64,000 nucleotides of DNA. Origin: Paragordius varius (taxonomy: Eukaryota > Nematomorpha). The notes under the pieces are model-generated. The model saw only the letters and a program-made list of their open reading frames with translations, made no database searches and had not been told where the DNA came from. The DNA lies in NCBI GenBank assembly GCA_964247055.1, contig OZ176060.1, positions 1,364,001 through 1,428,000 on the forward strand. Reading direction: 5' to 3'. The stretch's first letter is position 1. Each line of letters begins with the position of its first letter. Positions 33,706 to 46,170 of the stretch are shown here, in pieces. A program made the position numbers and the translations under genes.

Positions 33706-34587
33706 CTAAAAATATTGACCAATTATTATATTCTATTGTTAATGTTGGAATCACACATATAATTTGAAAAACTAATAGTTTACGTAGTCATATGACAAAG
33801 ACTTTTAATGTATAAACGACGAACTATAAATCTTTTAAAACCTTCCATGGATTTATCTGCGAGAGTTTCATATCTTAATGTTTTTAATAGCAGGATAGAT
33901 TAGGTTTGTACTATTTTATATGATTATTTATGAATGCGGATCCGCTAAGTCTAAAAAGTTTGAAAGCAAGTAGATAAAAATTGTAAAAATTACCCCTAAA
34001 TCGGTTTTTATGCGAGTTTTACGACAAAAGATCATAGAGAAAAAGTCAAAAAGTTGATTAAGCAGTTAATAGTTAATTAAATGAGATAAATTAGGTAGCG
34101 AAAAGAAGGCGTTTTAAGAACTGGTGCAGTGTGTTTATAATCAAAGAGGAACATATATTAATTACAGCTGTTAAGAGGCAAGATTGTGGGTTAAAAAATG
34201 GAAATCCACAAGTTCATATATCATTTATTAGAATATAGCCGATTTTAATATTTGTTTGCATTCATTAATAAATTTTAGTTTTATTCTTTTGCAATAAATG
34301 GTAATTAACACTTAATTACAAATTATATTATGAATTTGTAAGATTAATACCGCTATATTTATGCGATAAATGATTGTGTATCAGATAATTAAAGTTGATG
34401 TAAATGATAAAATTATATAAATAAAATTTCCGCAAATTTTATATATCCTGCCTGCGTTGACCATGCCGGTTATACAAAACGTCTTGGGTAAGTCTGTTTA
34501 TTGTTGTTTATCGAATAAATTCTGATAAACTTATGTCTTTATGATACATCCTTTGAAAATATTTAAATCATTTCTTTATATTTTTAG

Positions 34588-35204
34588 AAAGTGGATATAA
34601 GGATGGGGTGGTGCGTGTCGGATTAATAAAACCGAAAAATGAATACAATGATAACTATAAAAATAAAATTTGTGGCTTTTGGTATGATGAACCAATTACT
34701 GATGCTGCCCTTATTATTGTGGAATGTAAAACAAAATATTCAAGTTAAACAAAATTTAATTTTAGGCAATGCCAGTTACGATAATTCCGATTTAGTTATA
34801 TTGAAGTCGGGATATGTATTTTATGATGTTAACATTCCCACTTTACGTATTTACATTATAAATATGTATTTAGATAAAGATTTTAAATGGAAATTACAAC
34901 CAATAATAGGTCAATTTGTAACATTGGAAATTAAAAATGATCATTATTTAAATGTTTTGAAGATATGTGAGATAGAAGTTTTTGGAAAAATATTTATTGG
35001 CAATGACAGTATATTAAGAATGAATTTTAGAATTGATAAATATTACCAAATCGGAAACAAGAGTGGATACTTTTTATCCACCTATTTTGGCGAACGATGA
35101 AATCTATTCAATAGAAAATTGTTTTTACGTAATATGTGCCAATCCCATTTGGATATGTCAATTTGAATTCATTTATTACATTGAATCAATGATGATTCTA
35201 AAGG
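34588..35204 (+). CDS. Lectin gene 1, exons 5-7
   Basis: Exons are 34,588-34,743, 34,766-35,008 and 35,031-35,204, separated by two introns of exactly 22 nt, all phase 1. Exon 5 continues domain 2 from 26,808 with KDGVVRVGLIKPKNEY, the V-x-V-G strand. Exon 6 carries IIGQFVTLEIKN and LKICEIEVFGK, the closing strands. Exon 7 opens domain 3 with NITKSETRV and ends YYIESMMILK. The long frame at 34,639-35,100 is a shadow in another frame that happens to read through a 22-nt intron. Confidence 0.85.
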
Positions 35205-36189
35205 GTGTTAGAGATTACAAATGTAAATTTTAGAAAAATACAGTAAAAATTGAAATTATTCGGACAATGTAAAAATATGCAAACAATTTTTCAAAAGACG
35301 ACCATACCTTAAATCCTAATAATTGCAAAATACATATTATTTTGTTAACATCTCTTTTTTATACTTTGCAAGTATGGTCTTAGAAAAAAATTGCCTTTTT
35401 GTGACGTTTTCTCCGTATAATTTCAATTCTTAATAGATAGAAACATTATAGATTTATTCAAGAGAGTTACTTCGCCTTTCGAAAATAAAATGTGCATTTA
35501 TGGCATTATAGGGGCATATTTTTTAATAATATTTTTAAATCATAAAATATTGATCCTATCTCTCCGTTAAATATTTTTATTTAATTATGGCTTGCATTAG
35601 TCGCATAAAAATACTAGGATTAGTAAATTATTTATTAAGTTAATATCTTAGGTTTAACAAATTAATAATATTATTAATTTTAAAATGATGTTTTGATTTT
35701 AATAATTTTTTATTCATTAACTCTAGATTGCAAAACTATACAACCGTTAGTTTTTAGCCCATAAGAATAACGTCAATTAATATTTTAAAAGCATCTTTAA
35801 TAGATATAAAGTCACCCTGATTATTATTAAAATGACTCCCTATGAATTTCATGTAGACTCTAAATCATTTTTATAAATATTATTTTCTAACTTGTTTCCT
35901 GTATTAATACTGTCTTTAAATGTCAATTTTATTTTATAAAATGACCAGGGCATTGTAAGCTCAGCCCAGTACAAAATGCAATTTTTTTTACATGAAATTT
36001 AGGGATCTGTTTTCCGATGAATCTTTTACTTATTAGCCTAATGAAAGTACCGAAGAAAAGTGTTAAAAAAACATTAAACACGGCTATATAGGATAGTGCA
36101 CACACACAATATTTTTAAATAGGTTTGGCTTTAAATTTTAAACATCTAAATAATTTGGCAGGACCTACGAGTCATCTAAAAAGTAAATT

Positions 36190-36370
36190 TCCAATTTCGT
36201 AGTTCCATATCTGAGGGTCGTAAAATTAGCGTTATTGAATAAAATGAAAATCTTAAATCAACATATCTCTATAAAATAGGCTAGTCTTAAAATAAACGAA
36301 AAAATGCCAAACGCGATAATTTTGTTAATAGTATCAACAAAATTTTAATCTTAAAAATTAGAAATCTGTA
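36190..36370. repeat. Possible short copy of dispersed repeat R
   Basis: The AATAGGCTAGTCTTAAAATA and ACGAAAAAATGCCAAA words match the R copies at 2,330 and 47,740. Weak and short. Confidence 0.35.
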
Positions 36371-36660
36371 ACATGTTAATGCGTATTTTAAGGTGTTTGA
36401 AGATACATAAAATTTAATAACATAATAACATTAATCGCTGATACTATTACCACCTTTATTGCTTTTTCGCTTCATATATTTAAAAATATTAATCAGGTGT
36501 ATTTTTTGTGTAAAAAACAGAAATGATACAGGATCAAATTAACAAAGAACCTTTACTTAAAAAATATACTGTAGGTAAAACAGTTTATGTTCAATATAGC
36601 CAATTATTATTTAAGATTTGAATAGTAGAACAAGGATATTTATTTGTAATATTATTATTA

Positions 36661-37208
36661 CAGTAGCGTATGTAAGATTGTTAGTGCAAAATAGAATAAA
36701 AAACATTTTTTTAAAAAAAACATGGGGATATTATAAATAGTTAGTCATACACTAACATACATCTCTATTTTATCGTATTATACTCTATTGTTAACTATAG
36801 GCTTCTGTTATTTACCTAATTAGTACCATGAAATGAAAATTCCAAATTTTTTATCAGAAATCTGGGATTTTATGTCTCACTATTATTTTTTCATTTTTCT
36901 ATCGCAATTTAAAAAACCAAATGCGCACATTTTACATATACCAAGATTGTCACGTAATTTTGTATACACTCTCATACAGTAGCGTATGCAGTAAAAGATT
37001 GTTAGTGCAAAATAATCTTAATGAACACAAAACAGGGGGACAATTTTCATATATGAATTATCATTTAGTCCTATTTATAAACATATCCATAATATCCCCC
37101 TGTTTTGTGTTCATTAAAATTATTTTGCACTAATCTTTTACTCCATACGCTACTGTAATATCTTTTTATTCTATTTTGCACAACAATCTCTTACTCCATA
37201 CGCTACTG
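36661..37208. mobile_element. CAGTAGCG-family MITE T2, internally deleted
   Basis: It starts CAGTAGCGTATG after TA and ends CATACGCTACTG before TA. Its left arm is only about 80 bp while the right arm matches T1 over 300 bp, so most of the left arm is deleted. Its right arm is interrupted by T3. Confidence 0.85.
36977..37155. mobile_element. MITE T3 (179 bp) inserted in T2
   Basis: A compact CAGTAGCG-family copy with inverted ends, flanked by TA on both sides. Comparison with the uninterrupted right arm of T1 (TATCATAATATC) shows the empty site and proves a TA target duplication. Confidence 0.9.
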
Positions 37209-37372
37209 TATATTATTTTTTATTTAATAAAAATACATTTGAGTATTGAGCCACCATTTAAATATATTTTTAAATTTTATTTTGAATTATACAAGAACCA
37301 TTTATTTTAATTTGAATCAATTTGTTTAATATTATCACTATTTTAAATGAAAAAATATAATCCATATTATAG

Positions 37373-37848
37373 GGAACTATGTTACAGTATTGGTGGGCTT
37401 TAATAATAATGGTTTAAATAATGTTTGCACAAAGATTTTCGATTCCACGAAAGGCGAATCGATTTTCATAAAATGTGAGTATATTTCAAAAGGAAACTAT
37501 GTAGCACTATCTAAGGAAACAACGCAGAATTCAGAAGAAACATTAGAGCTCTGTGAAATTAAAATATTTGGTATACTGGACCAAAAATATAAAGGTAAAT
37601 ATTATATGTAAATATAGAAAATATTGCGTTCAATAATAAGCTTAAAGTTTCAACGTCTACACCTGCAAAAGATTTACCGGATTATTTGGATACAATACCA
37701 AAAGAAAATTTAGCAGTAGATGGATTCTACCGTGATTACCTCCTTTCCCCAAATTTTATTCCAAAATGCTATCAGTTTCAGGATGTATCGGTTACATGGA
37801 TGCTTGAACTAAATCTTTATTTGAAAATTTCAATGATCGTTATTAATG
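37373..37848 (+). CDS. Lectin gene 1, exons 8-9
   Basis: Exons 37,373-37,594 and 37,618-37,848 are separated by a 23-nt intron, phase 1 throughout. Exon 8 completes domain 3: GNYVTVLVGFNNNG, then ISKGNYVALS and ELCEIKIFG. Exon 9 opens domain 4 with NIAFNNKLKVS and VDGFYRDYLL, and ends LYLKISMIVIN at a phase-1 donor. The b-part of domain 4 is not clear. An in-line 33-nt intron would lead to VRIQNNYILVKVWTNQRITA and a stop at 37,947-37,949, which is a poor match. The 3' end of the gene is therefore unresolved, and it may be truncated. Confidence 0.8.
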
Positions 37849-38307
37849 GTGTTGTTGATATAGGTTTGATTTTTTTTAAAGTAAGGATCCAAAATAATTA
37901 CATACTCGTTAAAGTATGGACCAACCAAAGAATCACTGCAAATTTATAACATATTCACGACTATAAGTATAAGTGATATTCCTATTGAAGTAATTTTTTT
38001 ACTCTATATTACATTGGCATCGATAAATTTATTTATAAAAAAATAAGTTATCAATTGATTTTTCTATTTGAATTAGAAGTGCCTAACACTCTATGTAGAG
38101 GTTGATATTTTTGGTTTTTCAAGCCCATTTTGGATAATATATAAATAATCCTAAAACTCTAATTAAATCCATTTTTAAAACCTTTTTTTAGAGCACTTTT
38201 GCACACGAACAAAGCGTGTTAAACATTTCTGATTTAAATCATTGTAATGTGAGTTGTTTTAATTAAACTCAATTAAAGCATATTAATTTTTATAATGTTA
38301 CAATACA

Positions 38308-38513
38308 GAGTCTTAGCTAGGGGGAGAAAAGAGGGGCTGATGCATTGGGCGGAGTTGAATTCGACTTTTTTGAAAAAAATGCCTTTGTGCGGTGACAATC
38401 GTACTTTTTTTGAGTTTAAAATATTTTCCCTCCTTGTACATAATAGTGGACTCTCCATAATGACGCCCCTCATCATTTAGGTCTCAGTGCAGAGCAACAT
38501 CCCCTTCCTCATA
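38308..38513. mobile_element. Possible small hAT-like MITE
   Basis: The left end CAGAGTCTTAGCTAGGGGG and reversed right end CAGAAGTTATGAGGAAGGGG are loosely alike and G-rich, as in hAT termini. The putative 8-bp flanks match at only about half their positions. Weak. Confidence 0.3.
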
Positions 38514-39163
38514 ACTTCTGTGACGAACTTAAAGATAATCCATATATTATATTATAATACAAATGAGCCACTTTAAATACCGCATATACCTTTACATTCT
38601 TTTAAATGAAGAACATTCGCGCTAAATTTGGTCTCCTGTAATATTTATATTTAGTGCCTTTAAAAAATATGTTGGTAAGTACCAATGCACCCTCTAACTA
38701 CGACCCACCTTTTAACATAGGTCTTCGAAAACATTTTCCCAGTCAATCAAAAAGTCATTCCAATCAATCAAAACATTTTCCCAATCAATAAAAGCGATAT
38801 TATTTTTATATTACATTTCATATAAATTAGTATTAAATATTTTTTTAATCTGTGTGGCATTTTTTATTCTTTAAAAAGTTGTTTTACAAGCATATAAAAA
38901 ATAACATTTATATATATATTTAAATGTACATACATGTCCCTTTTCGGTACACACATATGAGAGATATACATTAACATTGCAATATGTCCCCCTTCTCGCT
39001 ACATATCATATTAGAGAACTGGTAACATCGCATATATGTTTTGCCTACTTCGATAATTAATTTTTTAGGTTTCATATAACATTTTTTTTATAAAATTAGG
39101 TATTAATCGATATCTTATGTGTTGTGCATACTTTGATAATTAATTTATAAGTTTGATATATAA

Positions 39164-39489
39164 TCTACATATTTATAAAAATGGAAAATGCTGGCTTTGT
39201 AATCTGGTATCGGAAAACCGGTAGACCCATTCAAATCCAAACATCGAAAATATATAATCATTAATGAATGCCCCGACAATAGCTTCTCCCTTTTTTTGAA
39301 ATAGGCCCCCAGTTCGGGCCCACCTCGTGTAAACGGTTTTTTTGAAAATAGAAGTTCACAAAAATCGTGTCTTTGAGACAATTTTCTGGAGAACGTGTTG
39401 GATCATCCAATTTCAAATATGATTTTTGTTTCTTATTTTCGATTGCGTCGAACATATTCGAGTCACTTTTTTAATTTAGGTCCTCTTTG
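39164..39489 (+). mobile_element. Helitron copy D, 3' truncated
   Basis: It starts TCTACATATTTATAAAAATG after A and follows the family to TTTAATTTAGGTCCTCTTTG, then stops without hairpin or CTAG. Confidence 0.8.
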
Positions 39490-39601
39490 AGCAAAATTCA
39501 ATTATTTCACATTTAGGTGTTTTTTATGAAAAAAAAATTATATATTTCTCTGATAAGATATGTACCGAAAAGGAATCATATTGCAATGTTATTTTATTAT
39601 A

Positions 39602-41130
39602 CAGTAGCGTATGCAGTAAAATATTGTTAGTGCGCAATAATCTAAAAACACAAAACAGGGGGATATTATGGATAGTGTATACAAAATCAGGGGACAATCT
39701 TGGTATATGTAAAAATGCGCATTTGGTTTTCGTAAAATTGCGATGAAAAATTGTAAAAATATTAGTGAAACAGAATTTCCCAGATTTCTTATAAAAAAAT
39801 GTTAATTTTTCATTTCATGTAGAACATTCCTGAATTGAATTATGGAACTGTATACAAATACTATTAGAAATTATACAAGATCTTTATTTAAATTAATACT
39901 TGCTTTTCTCGATCTATTTAAAACTGAATAAGCGTGAGGTTAAAAATTAAAATATTTTTAAAATTTAGGGTTTTTTGTTAAAAATAATTACATAAGTTTA
40001 CTTGTTAAATGCATTGCTTATATTATTTATTAACCTCTTATTAACTGCTAAACTTTTAGATTTCTTAATTTTTTGTAGTTTTCACAACATCTAATCTTCT
40101 AGTAACGTTATCTAAAATGAATATATCTGTAATACATTTCTAGAAGTATCAATTTGTTGAATATTTGGTATTGTGGCTTCATTTTCCTCTGAGTATTCAT
40201 AAACATTTAATAAATTTTAAATAAAAAACATCATAAATATTTCTCACAAAAATTTTATGTACAGTAGCGTATGCAGTAAAAGATTGTTAGTGCAAAATAA
40301 TCTAAAACAGGGGGATATTATGGATATGTTTATAAATAAGACTGAATGATAATCAAATATGAAAATTGAGGACATTTGGTCGACACATTTGGTATTGAAA
40401 ATCTAATACATAAAATTTTTATGAGAAATATTTATGATGTCATTTATTGAAAATTTATTAAATGCTTATGAATACTCAGAGGAAAATGAAGCCACAATAC
40501 CAAATATTCAACAAACTTCTAGAAATGTATTACAGGATATATCCAATTTAGATAATTACTAGAAGATTAGATAATATTATTTAACATGTTCATTAAAATT
40601 ATTGTTCATATATACTTATTTCTCAGTGTTAATAAATAGATATTTATTATTATATAATATATGGTTTTTATTGTTGCACATTTAAGAAAACATAATTGTT
40701 AAATATATCCTTGTGTTTAAAATCTTGTGAATCTGTGAAAAAGACAAGGTGTCGGTTAATAAAAAATAATATAAATTTAACAATTAAACTTATGTAATAA
40801 TCCTTTAATTTTTCACCTCACGCTTAGTTTTAAATAGGTCGAGAAAAGCAAGTAATAATAATTTAAATAAAGATCTTGTATAATTTCTAATTGTATTTGT
40901 ATACAGTTTCATAATTCAAATCACGAATGTTCAAAACTAAGAATAAATCTGGGAAATAATGATTCACTAATATTTTTACAATTTTTCATCATAATTTTAC
41001 AAAAACCAAATGCGCATTTTTACATATACCAATATTGTCCCCTGATTTTGTATACACTATCCATAATATCCCCCTGTTTGTGTTTTTAAGATTATTGCGC
41101 ACTAACAATCTTTTACTGCATACGCTACTG
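39602..41130. mobile_element. CAGTAGCG-family long-TIR element T4
   Basis: Two arms of about 660-720 bp are mutual inverted copies that meet at a TA centre (AAAATTTTATG-TA-CATAAAATTTT). Both ends are TA-flanked. A half copy of T5 (40,262-40,410) sits at that central TA. No transposase gene is present. Confidence 0.75.
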
Positions 41131-41289
41131 TATTAGCTTTTCAATACCAAATGTGCCGACCAAATGTCCTCAATTTTCATATTTTGATTATCATTCAGTC
41201 TTATTTGTAAACATATCCATAATATCCCCCTGTTTTGTGCTTTTTAGAATATTTTGAACTAACAATCTTTTACTGCATGCGCTACTGTA
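40262..41289. mobile_element. MITE T5, whose two halves interlock with T4
   Basis: The left half (40,262-40,410) starts CAGTAGCGTATGCAGTAAAA at the T4 centre. The right half (41,133-41,289) lies just outside the right end of T4. The halves are inverted copies that meet at TCTAA-TA-TTAG. The right arm of T4 therefore lies between them. Confidence 0.7.
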
Positions 41290-41509
41290 TCTATCATATA
41301 TGACCGAAAAGGGCATGTATGTGCATACAAATATACATGTAATTGTTGATATGCTTATGTAACAACTTATAAAAGTAAATACAGTGCATTTTAATGTATG
41401 TTCAGTAATTTTATTTACAACCGTAACATGCGTTTTTACCTGTATGCTCAGATATAACTATATTTGTATATTAGTTATCAATGTAAAACAAAAAAAAATA
41501 ATTTTCCTT

Positions 41510-42290
41510 AAAATTTAAAAAACCGCAAATCATAGTAATAATTACCTGATATCAATGTATAAAAAATATAGTAATTAATAAATTAGCAAGGTTCTACAAA
41601 AAATTAATAATTTTAATTTATTAAAAACCGCAATTTTCCCCTGTTTTTTAAATATCCAAAATATGTAGTAATTAATTACAACTAACAATGCAAAACCTAA
41701 AAAACAAAAAAAACTAAATTTTTACTATATTTGTTAAAAACCGCAATTTTCTGTATTTATTATAATGTCCAAAATATGTAGTATACAACTGACAATGCAA
41801 AACCTAAAAAACAAAAAAACTAATTTTTTATATTTGTTAAAAACTGCAATTTTTACCTGTATTTATTATAATATCCAAAATATGTAGCAATTAATTACAA
41901 CTAATAATGCAAAACCTAAAAAAACAAAAAAAACTAAATTTTTACTAAATTTGTTGAAAACTGCAATTTTTACCTGTATTTATTATATTGTCCAAAATAT
42001 GTAGTAATTAATTACAAATAACAATGCAAAACCTAAAAAACAAAAAATAACTAAATTTTTACTAATTTTGAAAACCGCAATTTTTACCTGTATTTATTAT
42101 AATGTCCAAAATATGTAGTAATTGATTATAATTAACAATGTTACATAAAAAAACAAAAAAAAATAAATTTGACTAAATTTAAAAACCGAGTTTTTACCTG
42201 ATTAAATGTCTGAAATACTTAAATTAATAATTAACAACAAAACATAAAAGACAAAAATCTAAAATCTACTTAAATTTTCACAAATATATA
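41510..42290. repeat. Satellite block, about 7 units of 105-120 bp
   Basis: Each unit contains AAAAACCGCAATTTTTACCTG, TGTCCAAAATATGTAGTAAT and ACAATGCAAAACCTAAAAAA in the same order. Units decay toward both ends. Inverted flanking words (TTTTAATGTATGTTCAGTAA at about 41,391 and its reverse complement at about 42,675) suggest that the array is the inside of a larger element. Confidence 0.85.
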
Positions 42291-42729
42291 TTTACCTGTG
42301 TTTTTAAATAGTAATAACAACTATATAAAATTATTATACCAATATTGATTAATACAGGTATTTAGCATGTTGAAAAATATTTATTATTAATAGGAAAAAT
42401 TAACATATAAATCTTAAAATACGTATTTTACTATTTATTAATTTATCAAAGATAAAAACCCACAAAATTCCGCATCCAAATACGTAACAACAATATTACA
42501 AATGTTAACATAAATTGCTATAATATTCTCAAAACTTAACATTACAAAATATCCATCAAATTAAAGCCTATGTTAATTCTCACGTCAATCCTCTTTCATA
42601 TGTGTATTACGAAATAATTTCGTGGGTCAGTATTTTGCGCATTGGATAAACTATTTATGTTATTGGACTGGCAATAAAATTACTGAACATACATTAAAAT
42701 GCATACTGTAAAAATGCCATACACGAAAA

Positions 42730-44170
42730 AAAAATTAACAGTATTAATTTCTAATAAATTTCTGTAAAATACATAAGTAGCTTACCATGGGAATTCTAAA
42801 AAGGATATTATTTTATATTAACAAAATGATTATGCATTTTTTATTTGTTTAATCCCAATATTGCGCATCAAATGACTTATGCTTATTTTAATTTTTAGAT
42901 GTTCATTTCACCTCGTATTAAGCCTCAAATAAATCATATTTATTTAAACATATCCATAACCCTTTGAATTGAAATAAATTTTGAAAATTTGGGAGTTTTT
43001 TAGCAAATAAAATATCTGATAATATTTGACCATAGTATAACCTTTTCTGTTCTCGCTATGCAAATATAACTTTTATTTTTTGAGTCCTCTGTTTTAATAA
43101 AACTTTTTAAACATTGTTGATAAAAGCAATTTTATATTTTTTAAAACTTTTAATTAGGATAATGAACTAGATTATAAAATAACTATGACAAAAACAAATA
43201 TTACATTATGACTAGTATATATTTCTAGAAAGTTACTAATTATTGTCAAAAAGCATATGCAACAAAGGGCAGTATTATTGAATTATAGTTATTTTTTCAC
43301 TTTTTACTACATTAGCCAATTATATACTTCCTATTGTTTTCTCTTTTTGGCAATAACTTTATAGCAATATATACCTACTCATACTGTAATTTCTCATATT
43401 TAAAATGATTATATTGAGTTGAATTCAAGTTTTAAGTCACCCAAAATTAAATTTCATGAGACTAATCAATTAATTGTGCAATATTGGAGTTGATAATGAA
43501 ATCCATTTATAAATCATTGATCGTTAAAGTAAATAAAGTGTTACATACTTACAAAATTACGTCCTAAATGCTTATCCGTTTTATGCTAAAACGCAATATT
43601 TTTAAAGAATGTCGCTTTGAAAATATAGTAGCATAGATTTATGATGAATTAAAAAGCATTATTAAAAAAACATAGTCATCAGGACGTAAGTAGTATCTAG
43701 CTAAGTATTTTTGTATTTACATTTGGGTTTTGTGTTTTTATAGAATAATATCCTTTTTATTATGTTCATAATGATAATGTTCAAAAATTAAACCGTTTTT
43801 ATTTATTAAAAATGTTTTAAAAAAGTTCTAAAATATAATATAAAATTTTTCGATCTGGGAGTTTCGATTGATTGGAAAATTCAAATGACTGGGAACTCCT
43901 TTCATTTCACTGAAAAAAGTTTTTTTCTGGGAAACGATAGATGGTGCATAAATCTTTCAGTCACTTGATTTTTGGCAAAATAACAATAGAGTAGCAGATT
44001 TTAAACCGATGTTATTTAATATTGAACATCTCCTTCAGTTAAAAAATGTGACAGCTAAATTGAGACATTAATGTTAATATTTCCCCTATTAAAAACATTA
44101 AAAACAAACTTTGGCTGAAATGATAATCGAAAAATGCGATTTGATTTTAAAGTTTAACAACACAACAATA
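42730..44170. other. AT-rich DNA without recognised features
   Basis: No coding-like stretch or terminal repeats seen. Confidence 0.45.
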
Positions 44171-44174
44171 TTGC

Positions 44175-44395
44175 TCAAGGTTGTTTATTTATTTTGAAAC
44201 CATTCACCTGTTTGTTGAATGTTTTAATATACAACACATATGGCAATACTAAAGCCAGAGCCAAAATAATCAGAGCAGCCGTTTTTTGTCTGTTTCTATA
44301 AATTATTTCATTTATATGACAGAGCACAATTTTTTTTGCAAAGAGAGTGTCCTCCGATTTGAACCAAGTCAAAAAAGCTGGAGCTGGTTTGACTT
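44175..44395 (-). CDS. Unassigned minus-strand exon with a C-terminal membrane segment
   Basis: After a TTTTTAAG acceptor the frame reads FLTWFKSEDTLFAKKIVLCH, then YRNRQKTAALIILALALVLP, YVLYIKTFNK and a stop. The run AALIILALALVLPYVLYI flanked by basic residues is a good transmembrane helix. An upstream stretch (SFVKTLEFK, near 44,460-44,430) could join through a 33-nt intron. There is no recognised homologue. It is more protein-like than chance frames around it. Confidence 0.4.
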
Positions 44396-44699
44396 CTTAA
44401 AAATATAGTAATTCAGCCGATTCTTGACGTTTAAATTCCAGGGTTTTAACAAAAGAATTACATACATTTTTATGATAAAAATTAAATCAACTATGAAAAA
44501 TAAATAAGTATTACTTAAACAAATTTAATAGCTATGCCTGATGAATTTATATATTGGAGTATATTACTAAAGAAAATTTTATTGAGGTTATTCCACTTAG
44601 TGAATCGTTGTTAGACTACTAATTTCATATTAAATGTTATAGTTGCACTAAATTATGTATTATAAAAAACTTGAGTATACGATATAAGGTTGACCAATT

Positions 44700-45120
44700 C
44701 ATATTCAGAAGGATGGTTTTCCTATTTCCCGACAGTTCAAATATATTGGAAACTTGTAAATGTATGATTTTAAATGTTTAGAATTTCCCACCTTCCAACA
44801 ATTTATAGTTATGTTATCATATCCTACACATTAATCCCATGTCTGTTTAATGGATTTTCTCTGCTGGCTCTATCGGTTTATTAGCAGGACTTGGCCTGGA
44901 AAATGTGTCTATATATTTTCGTCTAACAAAGTATACTCTTAACATCGTTATTTTCTTTTCTCACAACATGTTTCCATCTTTTCCTTTTATTGCAGTAGCA
45001 TATACTGGTGCATCCCGCGTCTGTTGCTGCGCAACTTAATACTTTTGCTTTGTGCTTACCATTAATCTATCATAGAATATAATTATTTCTTTAACCTAAA
45101 CAATTCGCAATTCCCTGTTT
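44700..45120. other. Slightly GC-richer segment, unassigned
   Basis: Base composition rises here, and minus-strand frames read fragments such as RKYIDTFSRPSPANKPIEPA, interrupted by stops. It could be a decayed element protein. I cannot name it. Confidence 0.25.
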
Positions 45121-45189
45121 CTAATTATGTGAAAGAAAAATCAATTATGTCCATAGCTTTCTCCCAGGAAAAAGCTGTAACATTAACTT

Positions 45190-46170
45190 TGTATGAAATA
45201 TGCTATATTTTAGGAAATATACCGTTTACTGGTCTAACACCTAAGATTTTTTTACTTGGGTTTATCTATATTTTTGGCCCCGATTTAACGTTAAACTCAA
45301 AATTTTTAAAATTAAAAGTTTTAGATATGAAGCCATGTATTTTATATCATTTGAAGGAGCGCGAAAAACTGTATCTTTCAAATGGTAGTAAGTCATTTAA
45401 ATCAATCTTATATAAATGTTTTTTAGGTTTATATGGTCAAAATTTTCAAACCTTTGATAAGACAAAAATTTTCACAGTAAATTTAAAAATCATATAAATT
45501 ATTTTTACATAATTATTAGGGGTAGATTAAAAAAATAATCTTTGAAAGAGCTTTTGGTTTGCTTTTTTGATAAAAATATTATAAAAATTATTTTACCTAG
45601 ATACTAGGATAACTGTAAATTTATTACATCTTAAAAGATCTAAACTTTGTTTTAGTCTTAAAAATTATATTATAAGACTATTAAAGAATATAAAATAATA
45701 TTGATGAGATGGTAATGTGTAAAAAACTTAAAAATAGCTGTTTTAAATGACATGAAAGCAATAAATAAGTGTTTTACTCAAAAATGCTTTCTGTGTTATC
45801 TTTTTTGGACATTCATTGCCATCTAGACACAGTTTAAGCTTTTTTCATCCATTTGTTTTAAAAATATATTAAGAAAATTGCTCTCGCTTCGCGCGTTTGT
45901 CGCATCCTATGTCCAATATTAACTATCGATGTAAAACATATTAGTATGTATTTTGAGTTTTTATTAGCTTTTGAATAATATATTATATATGGGCTGTTGT
46001 ATATCTCCAAAAAACATTTTTGTAAAATTTTGATAAACATAATCATAAAAAATCAAAGTATACAAAATTCTTAGATGGTGTTATAATTTTTATATCAAAT
46101 TTACTGTTAAAATGATAATAAATATCAGATTGCAGAAAAATTTGTTGTTTAGTGTTATATTTATAATTGT
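45190..46170 (+). mobile_element. Diverged relative of the palindrome outer segment
   Basis: This stretch aligns with 24,236-25,250 of the right arm of the palindrome, in the same orientation. The KLKVLDMKPCILYH frame, the CTTCGCGCGTTTGT word and the downstream TTTTTATTAC-like tract are preserved. It stops before the CGGACAAATTT array and terminal CAGT, so it is a truncated old copy of a related element, about 75-80 percent similar by eye. Confidence 0.8.

Noticed and set aside
34639-35100. 153-codon continuous frame on the plus strand
   Set aside because: It starts in a wrong frame of exon 5 and reads through a 22-nt intron. The spliced model gives better domain matches on both sides.
41510-42290. 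Regular repeats considered as a CRISPR array
   Set aside because: Units are 105-120 bp without unique spacers, AT-rich, in a eukaryotic context. It is a satellite.
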